Positions 1 through 8,100 of a stretch of DNA of 53,646 bases are shown one piece after another. The first letter of the stretch is position 1; the number at the start of each line of letters is the position of its first letter. Source of the DNA: an uncultured beta proteobacterium (lineage in GTDB: Bacteria; Pseudomonadota; Gammaproteobacteria; Burkholderiales; Burkholderiaceae_C); NCBI GenBank assembly GCA_903864505.1, contig CAIPGC010000161.1, positions 1 to 53,646 of the forward strand, written 5' to 3'. The notes under the pieces are model-generated. The model had not been told where the DNA came from. It did not search any database and saw only the letters and a list, made by a program, of their open reading frames with translations. Both the position numbers and the translations under genes were made by a program.

Positions 1-2
1 AT

Positions 3-68
3 GTCAACGAACGCTACCGGGCCGAAGAAGCCTTGCAGCGCCAAAAGACCATGCTGGAGCGAACCTAA
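3..68 (+). pseudogene. 3' end of an upstream sensor reading frame, cut by an in-frame TAA
   Basis: From base 3 the frame reads as a charged helical linker ending LQRQKTMLERT, then stops at TAA (66-68). This is the same frame as the PAS-GGDEF-EAL protein that restarts at ATG 72. Linkers of this kind normally run straight into a PAS domain in diguanylate cyclases, typically as 'RTE-x-MEHLARFEW'. The TAA sits where a GAA (Glu) codon would give that usual reading. The simplest explanation is one nonsense change splitting a longer sensor gene whose beginning lies outside the window. A sequencing error is possible, as is a real gene end followed by a coupled restart. Confidence 0.55.
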
Positions 69-71
69 AAT

Positions 72-2939
72 ATGGAACATCTGGCCAGATTCGAATGGGA
101 GGTGGATACCAACGTCGTAACCTGGTCACCCGAGATGTTTCGCATTTTCGGTCGTGACCCGGCACGGGGCACGCCCAACCTGCAGGGGCAGGCCGACTTG
201 TACACTCCTGAGTCCACTCAAACGCTCTTTGAAGCGGTGGGCAAGGCGGTGTCAGACGGCACGCCCTACGAAATTGAGCTTATGGCGGTGCTGCCCGATG
301 GCACGCAGCGCCCCTGCTGCGTCAAGGGTTACCCGGAGCCCGATGCCAGCGGGCGGGTGGTTCGTGTGGCCGGGCTGGTGCAGGACATCACCGATCGCAA
401 GCAAGCCGAAGAGGCGATCCTGAGGAGTGAGGAGCGCTGGAAATTCGCGCTTGAAGGGGCGGGCGACGGCTTGTGGGACTGGAATATTCAGACCGGAAAG
501 GCCTTCTACTCCTCGCGCTACAAAACCATGTTGGGCTTTGCCGAAGAGGATATTGGCGACTCCGCTGACGAGTGGACCAAGCGCATTCACCCCGAGGACG
601 CGCCAGGCGTATTCGCCGCGATGCAGCCCTATATGGATGGCAAACCGGGCAGCGCCACGGTTGAGTTCCGTATGCTGCGCAAAGACGGGTGCTGGCAATG
701 GACGATGGGGCGCGGCATGGTGATGGCGCGCGATCGAGATGGCAAACCGCTTCGCATGATCGGAACCAACAGCGATATCACCGAGCGCAAGCAGGCCGAG
801 AATGAGCTGCGCGCATCCACTGCCATGCTGAATGCGGCGATCGATCAATCGCCCTCCGGCATCCTGATCGCTGATGCACCGAACGTGACGATCCGCAAGG
901 CCAATTTTGCTGCGCTTGGCATACGGGGCCGCAGTGGCGAAACACTGACTCACATCGAGGTGAGCGAGCATGCCCTGCGCTGGCAAACCTATCGCGTCGA
1001 TGGGTCGCTCTATCCTTCCGAGGAACTTCCGCTGTCGCGGGCAGTTCTCAAGGGCGAAACAACCTTCGGCGAGGAGGTCATTATCCGCAATGAAAGCGGT
1101 GAAGCGCGCTGGGTGCTTGTGAATGCGTCTCCGATATACGGCCCAAAAGGAGAAATATCCTCTGGCATCGTGATATTCCATGACATCACCGACCGCAAGC
1201 AAGCCGAAGCCAAACTACTGCTCGCGGCCAGCGTCTTTGACCATGCCCGCGAAGGCATCGCCATCACCGACGCCCACGGCACAATCATCAACGTCAACGA
1301 AGCCTTTACCCGCATTACTGGCTACAACCGCGAGGAAGCCACCGGGCAGAACCCGCGCATGCTGAGCTCTGGCCGCCAGGGTCAGCCATTCTATAAAGCC
1401 ATGTGGGATGCCTTGACCGTGCGAGGCCACTGGAGTGGAGAAATCTGGAACCGACGCAAGAACGGCGAGGTTTACGCGGAACTGATCACCATCAGCGCGG
1501 TACGCGACGCGCAAGGCAACACCCAGCACTATGTGGCTTTGTTCTCCGACATTACCGCCATCAAGGAACACCAAAGGCAGCTGGAACACATAGCCCACTT
1601 CGATGCGTTGACCAATTTGCCCAACCGCTTGCTGCTGGCGGACCGACTGCAACAGGCCATGGCGCAGGCACAGCGGCGCGGCCAGCGGGTGGCGGTGGCC
1701 TACCTGGACCTTGATGGATTTAAGGGCGTCAACGACCTCCATGGGCATGACGTGGGCGACCAACTGCTGATTCACCTGGCCACGGCGATGCAAGACACCC
1801 TGCGAGAAGGCGACACGCTGGCCCGGCTCGGCGGCGATGAGTTTGTGGCAGTGATGATCGATCTCGATGGCATTGAGAGCTGTGTGCCGATGCTGACCAG
1901 ACTCCTTGACGCCGCTGTTGCTCCCGTGCCGTTGGGCGATGTTGTGCTTCATGGCTCGGCCAGCATTGGAGTGACTTTCTACCCGCAGGCCCAAGACGTG
2001 GAGGCCGATCAACTGTTGCGCCAAGCCGACCAGGCCATGTACCAGGCCAAGCTTGCCGGGAAGAATCGCTACCACGTCTTCGATGCCGATCACGACAGCA
2101 GCCTGCGCGTGCACCACGAAAGCCTGGAGCGCATCCGTTTGGCGCTGGTGCAGGGTGAGTTCGTACTGCACTACCAACCCAAGGTCAACATGCGCAGCGG
2201 CCAGGTGATTGGTGCCGAAGCGCTGATTCGCTGGCAGCACCCCGAGAAGGGCTTGCTGGCACCGGCTCTGTTTTTACCGGTAATCGAAAGCCACCCGCTG
2301 GCGGTGGCGATTGGCGAGTGGGTGATTGACACGGCGCTCACCCAATGGGAGCTGTGGCATGCCGTCGGGCTGGACTTGAATGTGAGCGTCAACATTGGCG
2401 CACATCAGTTGCAAAAAGGCGACTTTGTCGATCGCCTTCGGGCCATTCTCGCTCACCACCCCGGCATGAACCCGCGCCGACTGGAGCTCGAAGTGCTGGA
2501 GACCAGCGCATTGGAAGACATTTCCCTCGTGTCGCAGGTAATAGAAGCCTGCGCTCAAATCGGCGTGAAGTTTGCGCTGGATGACTTTGGCACCGGCTAT
2601 TCGTCACTTACCTACCTCAGGCGCCTGAGCGTCTCCATGCTCAAGATCGACCAGAGCTTTGTACGCGACATGCTTGGCGACCCCGATGACCTGGCCATTT
2701 TGCAGGGCGTAATCGGGCTGGCAGCGGCCTTCAAACGCGAGGTGATAGCAGAGGGCGTGGAGACGGTGGCGCACGGAAGCATGCTGCTGGAACTCGGATG
2801 CGAGCTGGCACAAGGCTACGGCATCGCCCGGCCCATGCCGGCCCATGAGATGCCAGCGTGGGCAGCAACCTGGCAACCCGATGCCGCTTGGGCTGAGTTG
2901 CCGTGGCTTGGCGGCAACCCCCATTCGAAGAATGAATAG
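72..2939 (+). CDS. multi-PAS diguanylate cyclase/phosphodiesterase (GGDEF-EAL)
   Basis: A 955-residue cytosolic protein with four PAS/PAC units (roughly residues 5-115, 120-245, 250-375 and 378-500), each ending in the usual 'DITxRKQAE' linker. A GGDEF domain follows (GGDEF at 587-591, preceded by the typical DALTNLPNR) and then an EAL domain (EAL at 716-718, with DDFGTGYSSL and AEGVET later). Both signature motifs are intact, so it may make and/or degrade cyclic di-GMP in response to signals sensed by the PAS domains. No membrane segment is visible. The first PAS begins right after the start codon, and the upstream bases continue the same frame to a TAA, so this is probably the larger part of a split gene. 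A GGAG at 56-59 lies 12 bases before the ATG and could allow restart. Confidence 0.9.
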   Translation: MEHLARFEWEVDTNVVTWSPEMFRIFGRDPARGTPNLQGQADLYTPESTQTLFEAVGKAVSDGTPYEIELMAVLPDGTQRPCCVKGYPEPDASGRVVRVAGLVQDITDRKQAEEAILRSEERWKFALEGAGDGLWDWNIQTGKAFYSSRYKTMLGFAEEDIGDSADEWTKRIHPEDAPGVFAAMQPYMDGKPGSATVEFRMLRKDGCWQWTMGRGMVMARDRDGKPLRMIGTNSDITERKQAENELRASTAMLNAAIDQSPSGILIADAPNVTIRKANFAALGIRGRSGETLTHIEVSEHALRWQTYRVDGSLYPSEELPLSRAVLKGETTFGEEVIIRNESGEARWVLVNASPIYGPKGEISSGIVIFHDITDRKQAEAKLLLAASVFDHAREGIAITDAHGTIINVNEAFTRITGYNREEATGQNPRMLSSGRQGQPFYKAMWDALTVRGHWSGEIWNRRKNGEVYAELITISAVRDAQGNTQHYVALFSDITAIKEHQRQLEHIAHFDALTNLPNRLLLADRLQQAMAQAQRRGQRVAVAYLDLDGFKGVNDLHGHDVGDQLLIHLATAMQDTLREGDTLARLGGDEFVAVMIDLDGIESCVPMLTRLLDAAVAPVPLGDVVLHGSASIGVTFYPQAQDVEADQLLRQADQAMYQAKLAGKNRYHVFDADHDSSLRVHHESLERIRLALVQGEFVLHYQPKVNMRSGQVIGAEALIRWQHPEKGLLAPALFLPVIESHPLAVAIGEWVIDTALTQWELWHAVGLDLNVSVNIGAHQLQKGDFVDRLRAILAHHPGMNPRRLELEVLETSALEDISLVSQVIEACAQIGVKFALDDFGTGYSSLTYLRRLSVSMLKIDQSFVRDMLGDPDDLAILQGVIGLAAAFKREVIAEGVETVAHGSMLLELGCELAQGYGIARPMPAHEMPAWAATWQPDAAWAELPWLGGNPHSKNE

Positions 2940-3064
2940 TCTTCTTTGGATGTAGTTAGACAACTGTCGAACAGGAATCATTTCTGACTGGGGACAATCT
3001 GTCCGATCAGTCTTCCAGCAAGCTGGCGTATTCGACCGGCTCTTTACGTTTAGATGCTCTACAT

Positions 3065-3372
3065 CTATGCCGAAAGGAACCACATGGCAGCCGCTAACAA
3101 CGCCGCTGCAAATAGTACTGACCTGTTAGTGGCTGGTTCCTAAGCCATTACCAGCCCTGTGAACAGGATAAGCGCGCGATTGCGCAAAGACAGCCCGCGC
3201 CAGGCCACGATGTCTGGCTTGCTTGCGTTCTGCCTGAAGTGCCACAGCCACAGGAGTGGCGACCCCAATGCAAAACGGGCCAGTGACAGTATGAACTCAT
3301 CTCTTTTGTGCCGAGGCCGATGTGTGGTTCAGCACAATTGGCAAGAAATAGCCCACCAGGAGCCATCAACCT
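3065..3372 (-). pseudogene. decayed small membrane-protein gene
   Basis: The minus strand between the EAL gene and the first acetyltransferase carries hydrophobic pieces in two frames. One piece reads WLLVGYFLPIVLNH (from about 3365). After a one-base shift near 3300 it continues as DEFILSLARFALGSPLLWLW, then a basic segment and ALILFTGLVMA to a TAG at 3140-3142. The same frame then gives SVLFAAALLAAAMWFLSA before a second stop at 3065-3067. Alternating hydrophobic stretches and basic loops split by one frameshift and one stop look like the remains of a 3-4 helix membrane protein. I do not recognise the family. A chance hydrophobic reading in the 466-base gap cannot be excluded. Confidence 0.35.
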
Positions 3373-3405
3373 AAAGAAGGCCTCCTGCAAGTAGCCTCTT
3401 CTTGT

Positions 3406-4002
3406 CTAAGCTTGCTGTGGCCCGAGCATGACATGGTTCTCATATCCGATGCCACCGAGGACGAACTCCGTGGTTCCAATCTTTTCGTAGCCCTGCCGCC
3501 GGTAAAACGCAATCGCTCCGGCGTTCTTTGCGTTTACGGTCAGCCAAATGCGGCTGTTGGCGCCGAGGTGAGCCAACTCCTGCACTTTTGTGAGTAAGCT
3601 ACGGCCAATGCCTTTGCCTGCAAAATGTGCCTGGACATACAGCGTTTGGAGCTCGACCGTCGCGTCACTCATGTCCGGACAGACCGATTCCATATGAACG
3701 ACAGCAAATCCTAGCAGGTTGTCCCCTTGCTCTGCCACGGATGTGAAAACCGCTGTGTCGGTCAAAAGAGCCTCGTACGCTGCCGGCGTAATCTCGTTTA
3801 GGATGTGTTCCGAGATCACCTGCGAAATTCCATCGGTCGCGTAGGTATGGACGAACACCTGAGTCGCCAATACCGCAAGGCGCTTGGCATCCTCGGGGCG
3901 GGCCCTCCGGATTTTGGGGTTAGTGGATTCTTTCAAAGTTTGCTCGAACAAATAGCACAATGCTTTGGACTTGCGCCAATTCGACTGGAGCGGCAGGTCC
4001 AC
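3406..4002 (-). CDS. GNAT family N-acetyltransferase (PaiA-like)
   Basis: A 198-residue reading frame with a GNAT fold. The acetyl-CoA binding loop is seen in LYVQAHFAGKGIGRSLL (Q/R-x-x-G-x-G/A) and the C-terminal motif in NAKNAGAIAFYRRQGYEKIG. The C-terminus 'TTEFVLGGIGYENHVM' resembles spermidine/PaiA-type acetyltransferases, which transfer acetyl from acetyl-CoA to an amine; the substrate here is unknown. The outermost start is GTG at 4002, inside the 5' region of the divergent nitroreductase. TTG codons about 20-25 codons in, just before the conserved KIRRARPEDA, are equally plausible. It is the only member of the local acetyltransferase group on the minus strand. Confidence 0.8.
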   Translation of the reverse strand: MDLPLQSNWRKSKALCYLFEQTLKESTNPKIRRARPEDAKRLAVLATQVFVHTYATDGISQVISEHILNEITPAAYEALLTDTAVFTSVAEQGDNLLGFAVVHMESVCPDMSDATVELQTLYVQAHFAGKGIGRSLLTKVQELAHLGANSRIWLTVNAKNAGAIAFYRRQGYEKIGTTEFVLGGIGYENHVMLGPQQA

Positions 4003-4045
4003 AACAGTGGCTCTTGCTTTTCACACCATATCAGATAAAGACACC

Positions 4046-4837
4046 ATGCCAGATAGACACTTTTCCAATTTGCTAAATGCGCATCGCTCAATCCGACAAT
4101 TTGTGGACCGCCCGGTGAACTCTGAGCTCATTGACCGGATACTGGAGGAGTCTCTGCAAGGGTCATCGTCCAGCGGCAACCTCAACATGGTGTCAGTCAT
4201 TAAGACATTTAATGCTGAACGAAAAACGCGTCTTTACGAGTTGCACTTTGAGCAACCCATGGTGTTGCAAGCGCCACTGGTATTGACCTTTTGTGCAGAC
4301 ACATTCCGCACAAGGCAATGGCTTGCACAGCGGGGTGCCCGGCTGAACTTCGGTAACTTGCTCAGCTACCACGTTGCTTCCTTTGACGCCATCATTCTTT
4401 CCCAAACAGTGGCACTGGCGCTGGAAAGCCACGGAATGGGCATTTGCTACATGGGCACCACGCTACATTCAATGAAAGAGATTTCTGATTGCCTGGAATG
4501 CCCAGACCATTGCGTGCCGGTGACCAGTATGGTGGTTGGGTGGCCAGCCGAGCAACCGACCCAGCGAGACCGTTTGCCCCGTGAGGCCTGGATTCACAAT
4601 GAACGCTACCGGTGGCCGAGTGCTGACGACATAGACCGCCTTTTCAAAGACCGTGAAGTCAAGGGCTGGAACCGGTACCGCAGTATGGGAGACGAGATAG
4701 TCAGTGAGATGGACCAACTTGGCATCACTTCACTGGCTCAGTACTACACCAGTGACATGAAGTACGCGCCGCAGGTGTATGAACAGGATTCCGAGAAGCT
4801 GCGACAGTTGCTTGAGGCCAAGGGCTTCCTGCCTTGA
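4046..4837 (+). CDS. nitroreductase family protein
   Basis: A 263-residue protein of the FMN-dependent nitroreductase family. The N-terminal AHRSIRQF motif binds the FMN phosphate. The central ALESHGMGICYMGTTL and following VVGWPAE match the second FMN-contacting region. These enzymes reduce nitroaromatics, quinones or flavins with NAD(P)H; this one's substrate cannot be deduced. The reading frame extends upstream to 3965, but ATG 4046 immediately precedes the conserved start (HFSNLLNAHRSIR) and avoids overlap with the divergent acetyltransferase. The stop overlaps a TTG in the next gene's frame, so the two are probably co-transcribed. The C-terminal 60 residues, ending in YYTSDMKYAPQVYEQ, extend beyond the compact family core, as in NfsA-like members. 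Confidence 0.85.
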   Translation: MPDRHFSNLLNAHRSIRQFVDRPVNSELIDRILEESLQGSSSSGNLNMVSVIKTFNAERKTRLYELHFEQPMVLQAPLVLTFCADTFRTRQWLAQRGARLNFGNLLSYHVASFDAIILSQTVALALESHGMGICYMGTTLHSMKEISDCLECPDHCVPVTSMVVGWPAEQPTQRDRLPREAWIHNERYRWPSADDIDRLFKDREVKGWNRYRSMGDEIVSEMDQLGITSLAQYYTSDMKYAPQVYEQDSEKLRQLLEAKGFLP

Positions 4838-4848
4838 CCAATCACTGC

Positions 4849-5445
4849 ATGACATCAACAGATTCGAGCCAAAACGCGATTACCAGTCTGTTGGAGGTCG
4901 CCAGAAATCTGAACGCGCCCTTGGAATCGTCACGGTTGACGTTGGAGCCCATGTTACAGAGCCATGCAGATAAGTTTTATCCCCTTATGCAAGAGGCGCC
5001 ACTGTATGAATGGATTTCGATGAAGCGACCGGAAAGTCTGGAGTCCCTACGACACGCATGGAGAAATATTGCCAACCCGATGTCGCCTGACGGTCAATAT
5101 TTCTGGCCCACCTGGGCAGTTCGACTCAGAGATGACGGTGCCTACATCGGGAGAGTGGACGCTGAAGTAGACGGCGCCATGGAGGCGCTGAACTTTGGCT
5201 ATTACTTCTTTAGCGCCTTTTGGGGAAATGGCTATGCCACCGAGGCGGTCAGGGCTTCCACTCAGCACCTGATGGACCACGGGGTACACCGACTTGTGGC
5301 AACAGTCACTGTCGGAAATGCTGCCTCTGCCCGAGTCCTTCAAAAGGCGGGGTTTGAATTCAAGCGAATCCTGGTGGGCAATGACACCATTCGAGGCGTT
5401 ACGGTGGATGACTGGGAGTACGTGAATTACCATTCATTTAGTTAG
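4849..5445 (+). CDS. GNAT family N-acetyltransferase (RimJ/RimL-like)
   Basis: A 198-residue acetyltransferase of the RimJ/RimL type. It opens with SSRLTLEPMLQSHADKFYPL, the typical N-terminal strand and helix. The acetyl-CoA loop is SAFWGNGYATEAVRAS, and the motif-B signature is NAASARVLQKAGFEFKRI. The family acetylates N-terminal amines of proteins or small molecules. ATG 4849 lies 11 bases past the nitroreductase stop. A TTG at 4834 overlapping that stop in TTGA fashion would add five residues and could provide translational coupling. Confidence 0.85.
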   Translation: MTSTDSSQNAITSLLEVARNLNAPLESSRLTLEPMLQSHADKFYPLMQEAPLYEWISMKRPESLESLRHAWRNIANPMSPDGQYFWPTWAVRLRDDGAYIGRVDAEVDGAMEALNFGYYFFSAFWGNGYATEAVRASTQHLMDHGVHRLVATVTVGNAASARVLQKAGFEFKRILVGNDTIRGVTVDDWEYVNYHSFS

Positions 5446-5631
5446 GGCCACATGGCTGCAATCCTTGGTACCTTGTCAATTTGGAAAGATGCCATAACTG
5501 GCCTAATGGGTGGGCGGTATAGCGCATTTTCTCCGCTCGCCTATGACCTTCATTGGACCTTCAACAAATTTGCATCTCACAAGAGGCTAGAGGTGGAATG
5601 AATTCGACAATTTTCTAACGAAGCGATTCAA

Positions 5632-6168
5632 GTGCAACCAATACTACACACTTCCAGACTGACCCTGCGGCCTTTTGAGTCGTCGGACTCCGACGATGTC
5701 GAGCGACTCGCCGGTGATGTCCGAGTTGCGGAAACAACGGCAGCCATTCCGCACCCATATCCGAAGGGAGCGGCTGCCGATTGGATTGCAACGCACACAG
5801 CCACATTTGAGAGCAGGAAGGGAGTAATCTACGCCATCACCGATACCGCGACCGGCAAACTTCTTGGTGCAATTAGTCTCTTGAGCATGTCAGTGAACCA
5901 TGCTCGATGCCAGATGGGCTATTGGGTCGGGTACGACCACTGGAAGAAGGGTATTTGCTCCGAAGCCGCCCGCGCTCTTATCGAGTACGCCCATCAGGTG
6001 CTAGGCATGACAAGGGTTGTGGCCCATTGTTTGACAAGGAATATTGGCTCAGCACGGGTTATGGAAAAGGTTGGTCTCAGCCGTGAAGGACATCTCATCA
6101 AGCACGCCAATCACAAGGGCGTGTTCGAAGATGTCTATGTGTACGGGATTGTTCTCCCTGGCCGGTAG
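5632..6168 (+). CDS. GNAT family N-acetyltransferase (RimJ/RimL-like)
   Basis: A 178-residue acetyltransferase beginning LHTSRLTLRPFESSDSDDVE. It has the acetyl-CoA loop (YDHWKKGICSEAARALIEYA) and the C-terminal motif NIGSARVMEKVGLSREGHL. Lys-Lys-Gly-Ile-Cys replaces the more usual G-x-G/A in the loop, so cofactor binding may be slightly altered. The start is GTG 5632, directly before the conserved first strand. About 30 bases upstream a six-codon open frame (ATG 5598 to TAA) has a better ribosome-binding sequence (AGAGG), so it may be a leader peptide or a relic of the original start. The 186 bases before the gene hold nothing else I recognise. Confidence 0.82.
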   Translation: MQPILHTSRLTLRPFESSDSDDVERLAGDVRVAETTAAIPHPYPKGAAADWIATHTATFESRKGVIYAITDTATGKLLGAISLLSMSVNHARCQMGYWVGYDHWKKGICSEAARALIEYAHQVLGMTRVVAHCLTRNIGSARVMEKVGLSREGHLIKHANHKGVFEDVYVYGIVLPGR

Positions 6169-6235
6169 TAGTGAAGGCTTCATTGGCCGCGAAGGCAATT
6201 GTCAGATTCCACGAAATTCAAGCACTTTAGGCACC

Positions 6236-6583
6236 ATGCATTCAATCATCGAGTATTCCGACGACCAGCATAGACAACAGGTCGTTGAACTTCGGAGGAC
6301 GGTTTTTGGATATGGCGCCACGCACAACTCCCCTGGACTGTCTATCGACAAGAAGCTCGCCGTGCATGATGGACTGTTTTTCCTAGCACAGGACGAGTGC
6401 CATGTGGTTGGAACAGAACAGGCGCTTATTCATCTTGGTTGCGGCAAAATACATTTCCAAATTCATAGTGACAACCCGAGCGTGACGGCTTTCTATGAAT
6501 CATTCGGGTACGCTGTCGATCCTCGGGTTAGCTTGGGCAATATGGTAAGTAATAACGTTCTGCATCTAGATGCGTCGCTTTGA
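6236..6583 (+). CDS. GNAT acetyltransferase with internal deletion of the acetyl-CoA loop
   Basis: A 115-residue open frame. Its two ends match a common 145-150 residue GNAT family: N-terminal MHSIIEYSDDQHRQQVVELR and LAVHDGLFFLAQDECHVVGT, C-terminal EQALIHLGCGKIHFQIHSDN and VTAFYESFGYAVDPRVSLGN. Family members have about 34 residues between the two halves, including the strand after VVGT and the R-x-x-G-x-G pyrophosphate loop. Here VVGT runs directly into EQAL (junction near base 6415) with the frame kept. The product lacks the acetyl-CoA binding loop and is probably inactive, although the gene is not formally broken. ATG 6236 is chosen because it starts the conserved region. Confidence 0.75.
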   Translation: MHSIIEYSDDQHRQQVVELRRTVFGYGATHNSPGLSIDKKLAVHDGLFFLAQDECHVVGTEQALIHLGCGKIHFQIHSDNPSVTAFYESFGYAVDPRVSLGNMVSNNVLHLDASL

Positions 6584-6597
6584 AGGCACCGTGTTGC

Positions 6598-7119
6598 ATG
6601 CACGTTGAACTACTGAATGCTTCGGACGCTGTGCAGTACCGAACCCTCATGCTTGAGGCGTACACGCTGGCCGCTGACGCTTTCACGTCAACCGCAGAAG
6701 AGCGCGCCTCGGAGCCTGATTCCTTCTGGGCTAAGCGCATTGCTGGGACCTTGCAAACAAGCGCCGCATTTGGGGCGTTTCTGGGTCAGAACCTTGTGGG
6801 CACGGTTGCCCTTGAATTTGCATCGAAGCCCAAGACCAAGCACAAAGGTCATGTCATTGGCATGTACGTCAGACCTGACGCGAGGGGAACCGGTGCGGGC
6901 AGAGCGTTGCTTCAGGCCGCTGTTGACTACGCAAACGTGATGCCCGACATCCAACTGCTCAACCTCTCGGTGACTGAAGGGAACGAGGCAGCGGTCAAGC
7001 TCTATCGCAGTTTTGGTTTTGAGACGTTTGGTATTGAGCCAATGGCCATACTCACCCCGAGCGGTTACAAGGCCAAGCTTCACATGTGGCTGCCACTCAA
7101 AAGTGGGCACTTAATTTAG
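6598..7119 (+). CDS. GNAT family N-acetyltransferase
   Basis: A 173-residue acetyltransferase. The acetyl-CoA loop appears in GMYVRPDARGTGAGRALLQAA (V-R-P-x-x-R-G-T-G-A-G), and NLSVTEGNEAAVKLYRSFGF provides the C-terminal signature. ATG 6598 precedes HVELLNASDAVQYRTL, the expected first strand. A TTG at 6580 overlapping the previous stop would add six residues. The substrate is unknown; the family acetylates small amines or antibiotics. Only four bases separate its stop from the following membrane gene, so the run from 4046 to 7540 is probably one transcription unit. Confidence 0.85.
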   Translation: MHVELLNASDAVQYRTLMLEAYTLAADAFTSTAEERASEPDSFWAKRIAGTLQTSAAFGAFLGQNLVGTVALEFASKPKTKHKGHVIGMYVRPDARGTGAGRALLQAAVDYANVMPDIQLLNLSVTEGNEAAVKLYRSFGFETFGIEPMAILTPSGYKAKLHMWLPLKSGHLI

Positions 7120-7123
7120 CTTC

Positions 7124-7540
7124 ATGGAAATCCTTGCCGAAGTTCTTCTGCAAGTTCTGTGGGGGCTCATCGAATTCCTGGGAGAACTGTTGCTTCAGGC
7201 ATGTGGAGAGTTGATTGCCGAAGCGATTGGCCACCTGCTGAAGGGACCCTTTCGCCATTCCAGGCCGATTCGACCCAGGCTCGCGGCTATCGCCTATTGC
7301 ATCTTTGGCGCAGCGGTTGGAGCCATGAGTCTGTGGCTGGTTCCCGCACTCTTCATTTCCACTCACTGGTTGCGAATCGCCAATCTGATACTGACGCCCG
7401 TGATTTCCGGACTCGTCATGGCGCGATTGGGGGCATGGCGGAAGGGTCGCGACGAGGAAACCATCCGACTGGACACTTTTGCCTACGGATTTCTATTTGC
7501 CTTGGCCATGGCCCTGGTGAGATTTTCATGGGCGAGCTGA
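7124..7540 (+). CDS. small membrane protein of unknown function
   Basis: A 138-residue protein. An amphipathic or hydrophobic N-terminal helix rich in Leu and Glu (residues 1-35) is followed by a basic loop (FRHSRPIRPR). Three probable membrane helices come next (about 55-75, 83-105 and 118-136). The segment STHWLRIANLILTPVISGL and the final FAYGFLFALAMALVRF are, from memory, conserved in unnamed proteobacterial membrane proteins. No catalytic motif is visible. It follows the GNAT gene by four bases and probably shares its transcript. Confidence 0.7.
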   Translation: MEILAEVLLQVLWGLIEFLGELLLQACGELIAEAIGHLLKGPFRHSRPIRPRLAAIAYCIFGAAVGAMSLWLVPALFISTHWLRIANLILTPVISGLVMARLGAWRKGRDEETIRLDTFAYGFLFALAMALVRFSWAS

Positions 7541-7621
7541 TTCGGTCATCGGCAGACCGGAGTTTGAGCGGCCTTCATGGTGCTGGGATGGCCGATTGCA
7601 AGTTCAGCAGTTGCGGCTGCA

Positions 7622-7867
7622 CTACGACTGTGAATTTGTGGTCCGTTGCAGTTTCTCGGCCCTGCGAAGCTCAACCGCTGCATTCCATTGCCTGACTTCA
7701 TCACTGAGATTGGTCTCAAGCTTTTGAACAACGGGCGCCCGCTTCTTATTGGTTCGAGCGGACTGAGAGGCTTCCACAACTTCCCGCGGTTCGTAATGAC
7801 TGCCATCGCAGTATGGCGGATTCTTGGTCTTGCCGCACCCGCATTTTGGAATTTCACCAGCTCTCAT
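7622..7867 (-). CDS. CDGSH iron-sulfur domain protein
   Basis: An 81-residue protein with one complete CDGSH signature near its N-terminus: CGCGKTKNPPYCDGSH fits C-x-C-x2-(S/T)-x3-P-x-C-D-G-S-H. In this family three Cys and one His bind a [2Fe-2S] cluster for redox or cluster transfer. After the motif comes a polar, Arg/Lys/Glu-rich tail of about 55 residues with no recognised domain. ATG 7867 is used; the frame is open to TTG 7906, but ATG lies 9 residues before the first Cys with an AAAGG about 10 bases upstream. No metabolic partner sits next to it. The C-terminal part could have drifted, because only the N-terminal third is diagnostic. Confidence 0.7.
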   Translation of the reverse strand: MRAGEIPKCGCGKTKNPPYCDGSHYEPREVVEASQSARTNKKRAPVVQKLETNLSDEVRQWNAAVELRRAEKLQRTTNSQS

Positions 7868-8100
7868 GGGAAGATGCCTTTGCCACTCATTGCCGATGCA
7901 GTGCAAGTTTGACTGCGAACATCAGGAAACGGTGGTTTGATATGCGGCCGAAAGATGGAGTTGGGAACATAAGTTCAGACTGAAAACAAAAACACGCGCC
8001 TAACAAACCGGACGAGACCCTACATGCACTGCGGCAAACTGAGCACCTCGGACACGAACCCGGCATCGACTGTCGCATATTGCGACGCTTTGAAACTACC

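Noticed and set aside
252-2240. Long minus-strand open frames opposite the GGDEF-EAL gene
   Set aside because: They are antisense shadows of a GC-rich gene. Their translations lack domain motifs, while the plus strand has four PAS domains, GGDEF and EAL.
5446-7120. A chromosomal integron cassette array made of the small GNAT genes
   Set aside because: The genes are packed with overlaps or without room for attC sites. A TCTAAC at about 5615 was the only core-like sequence, and no matching GTTRRRY end or integrase was found.
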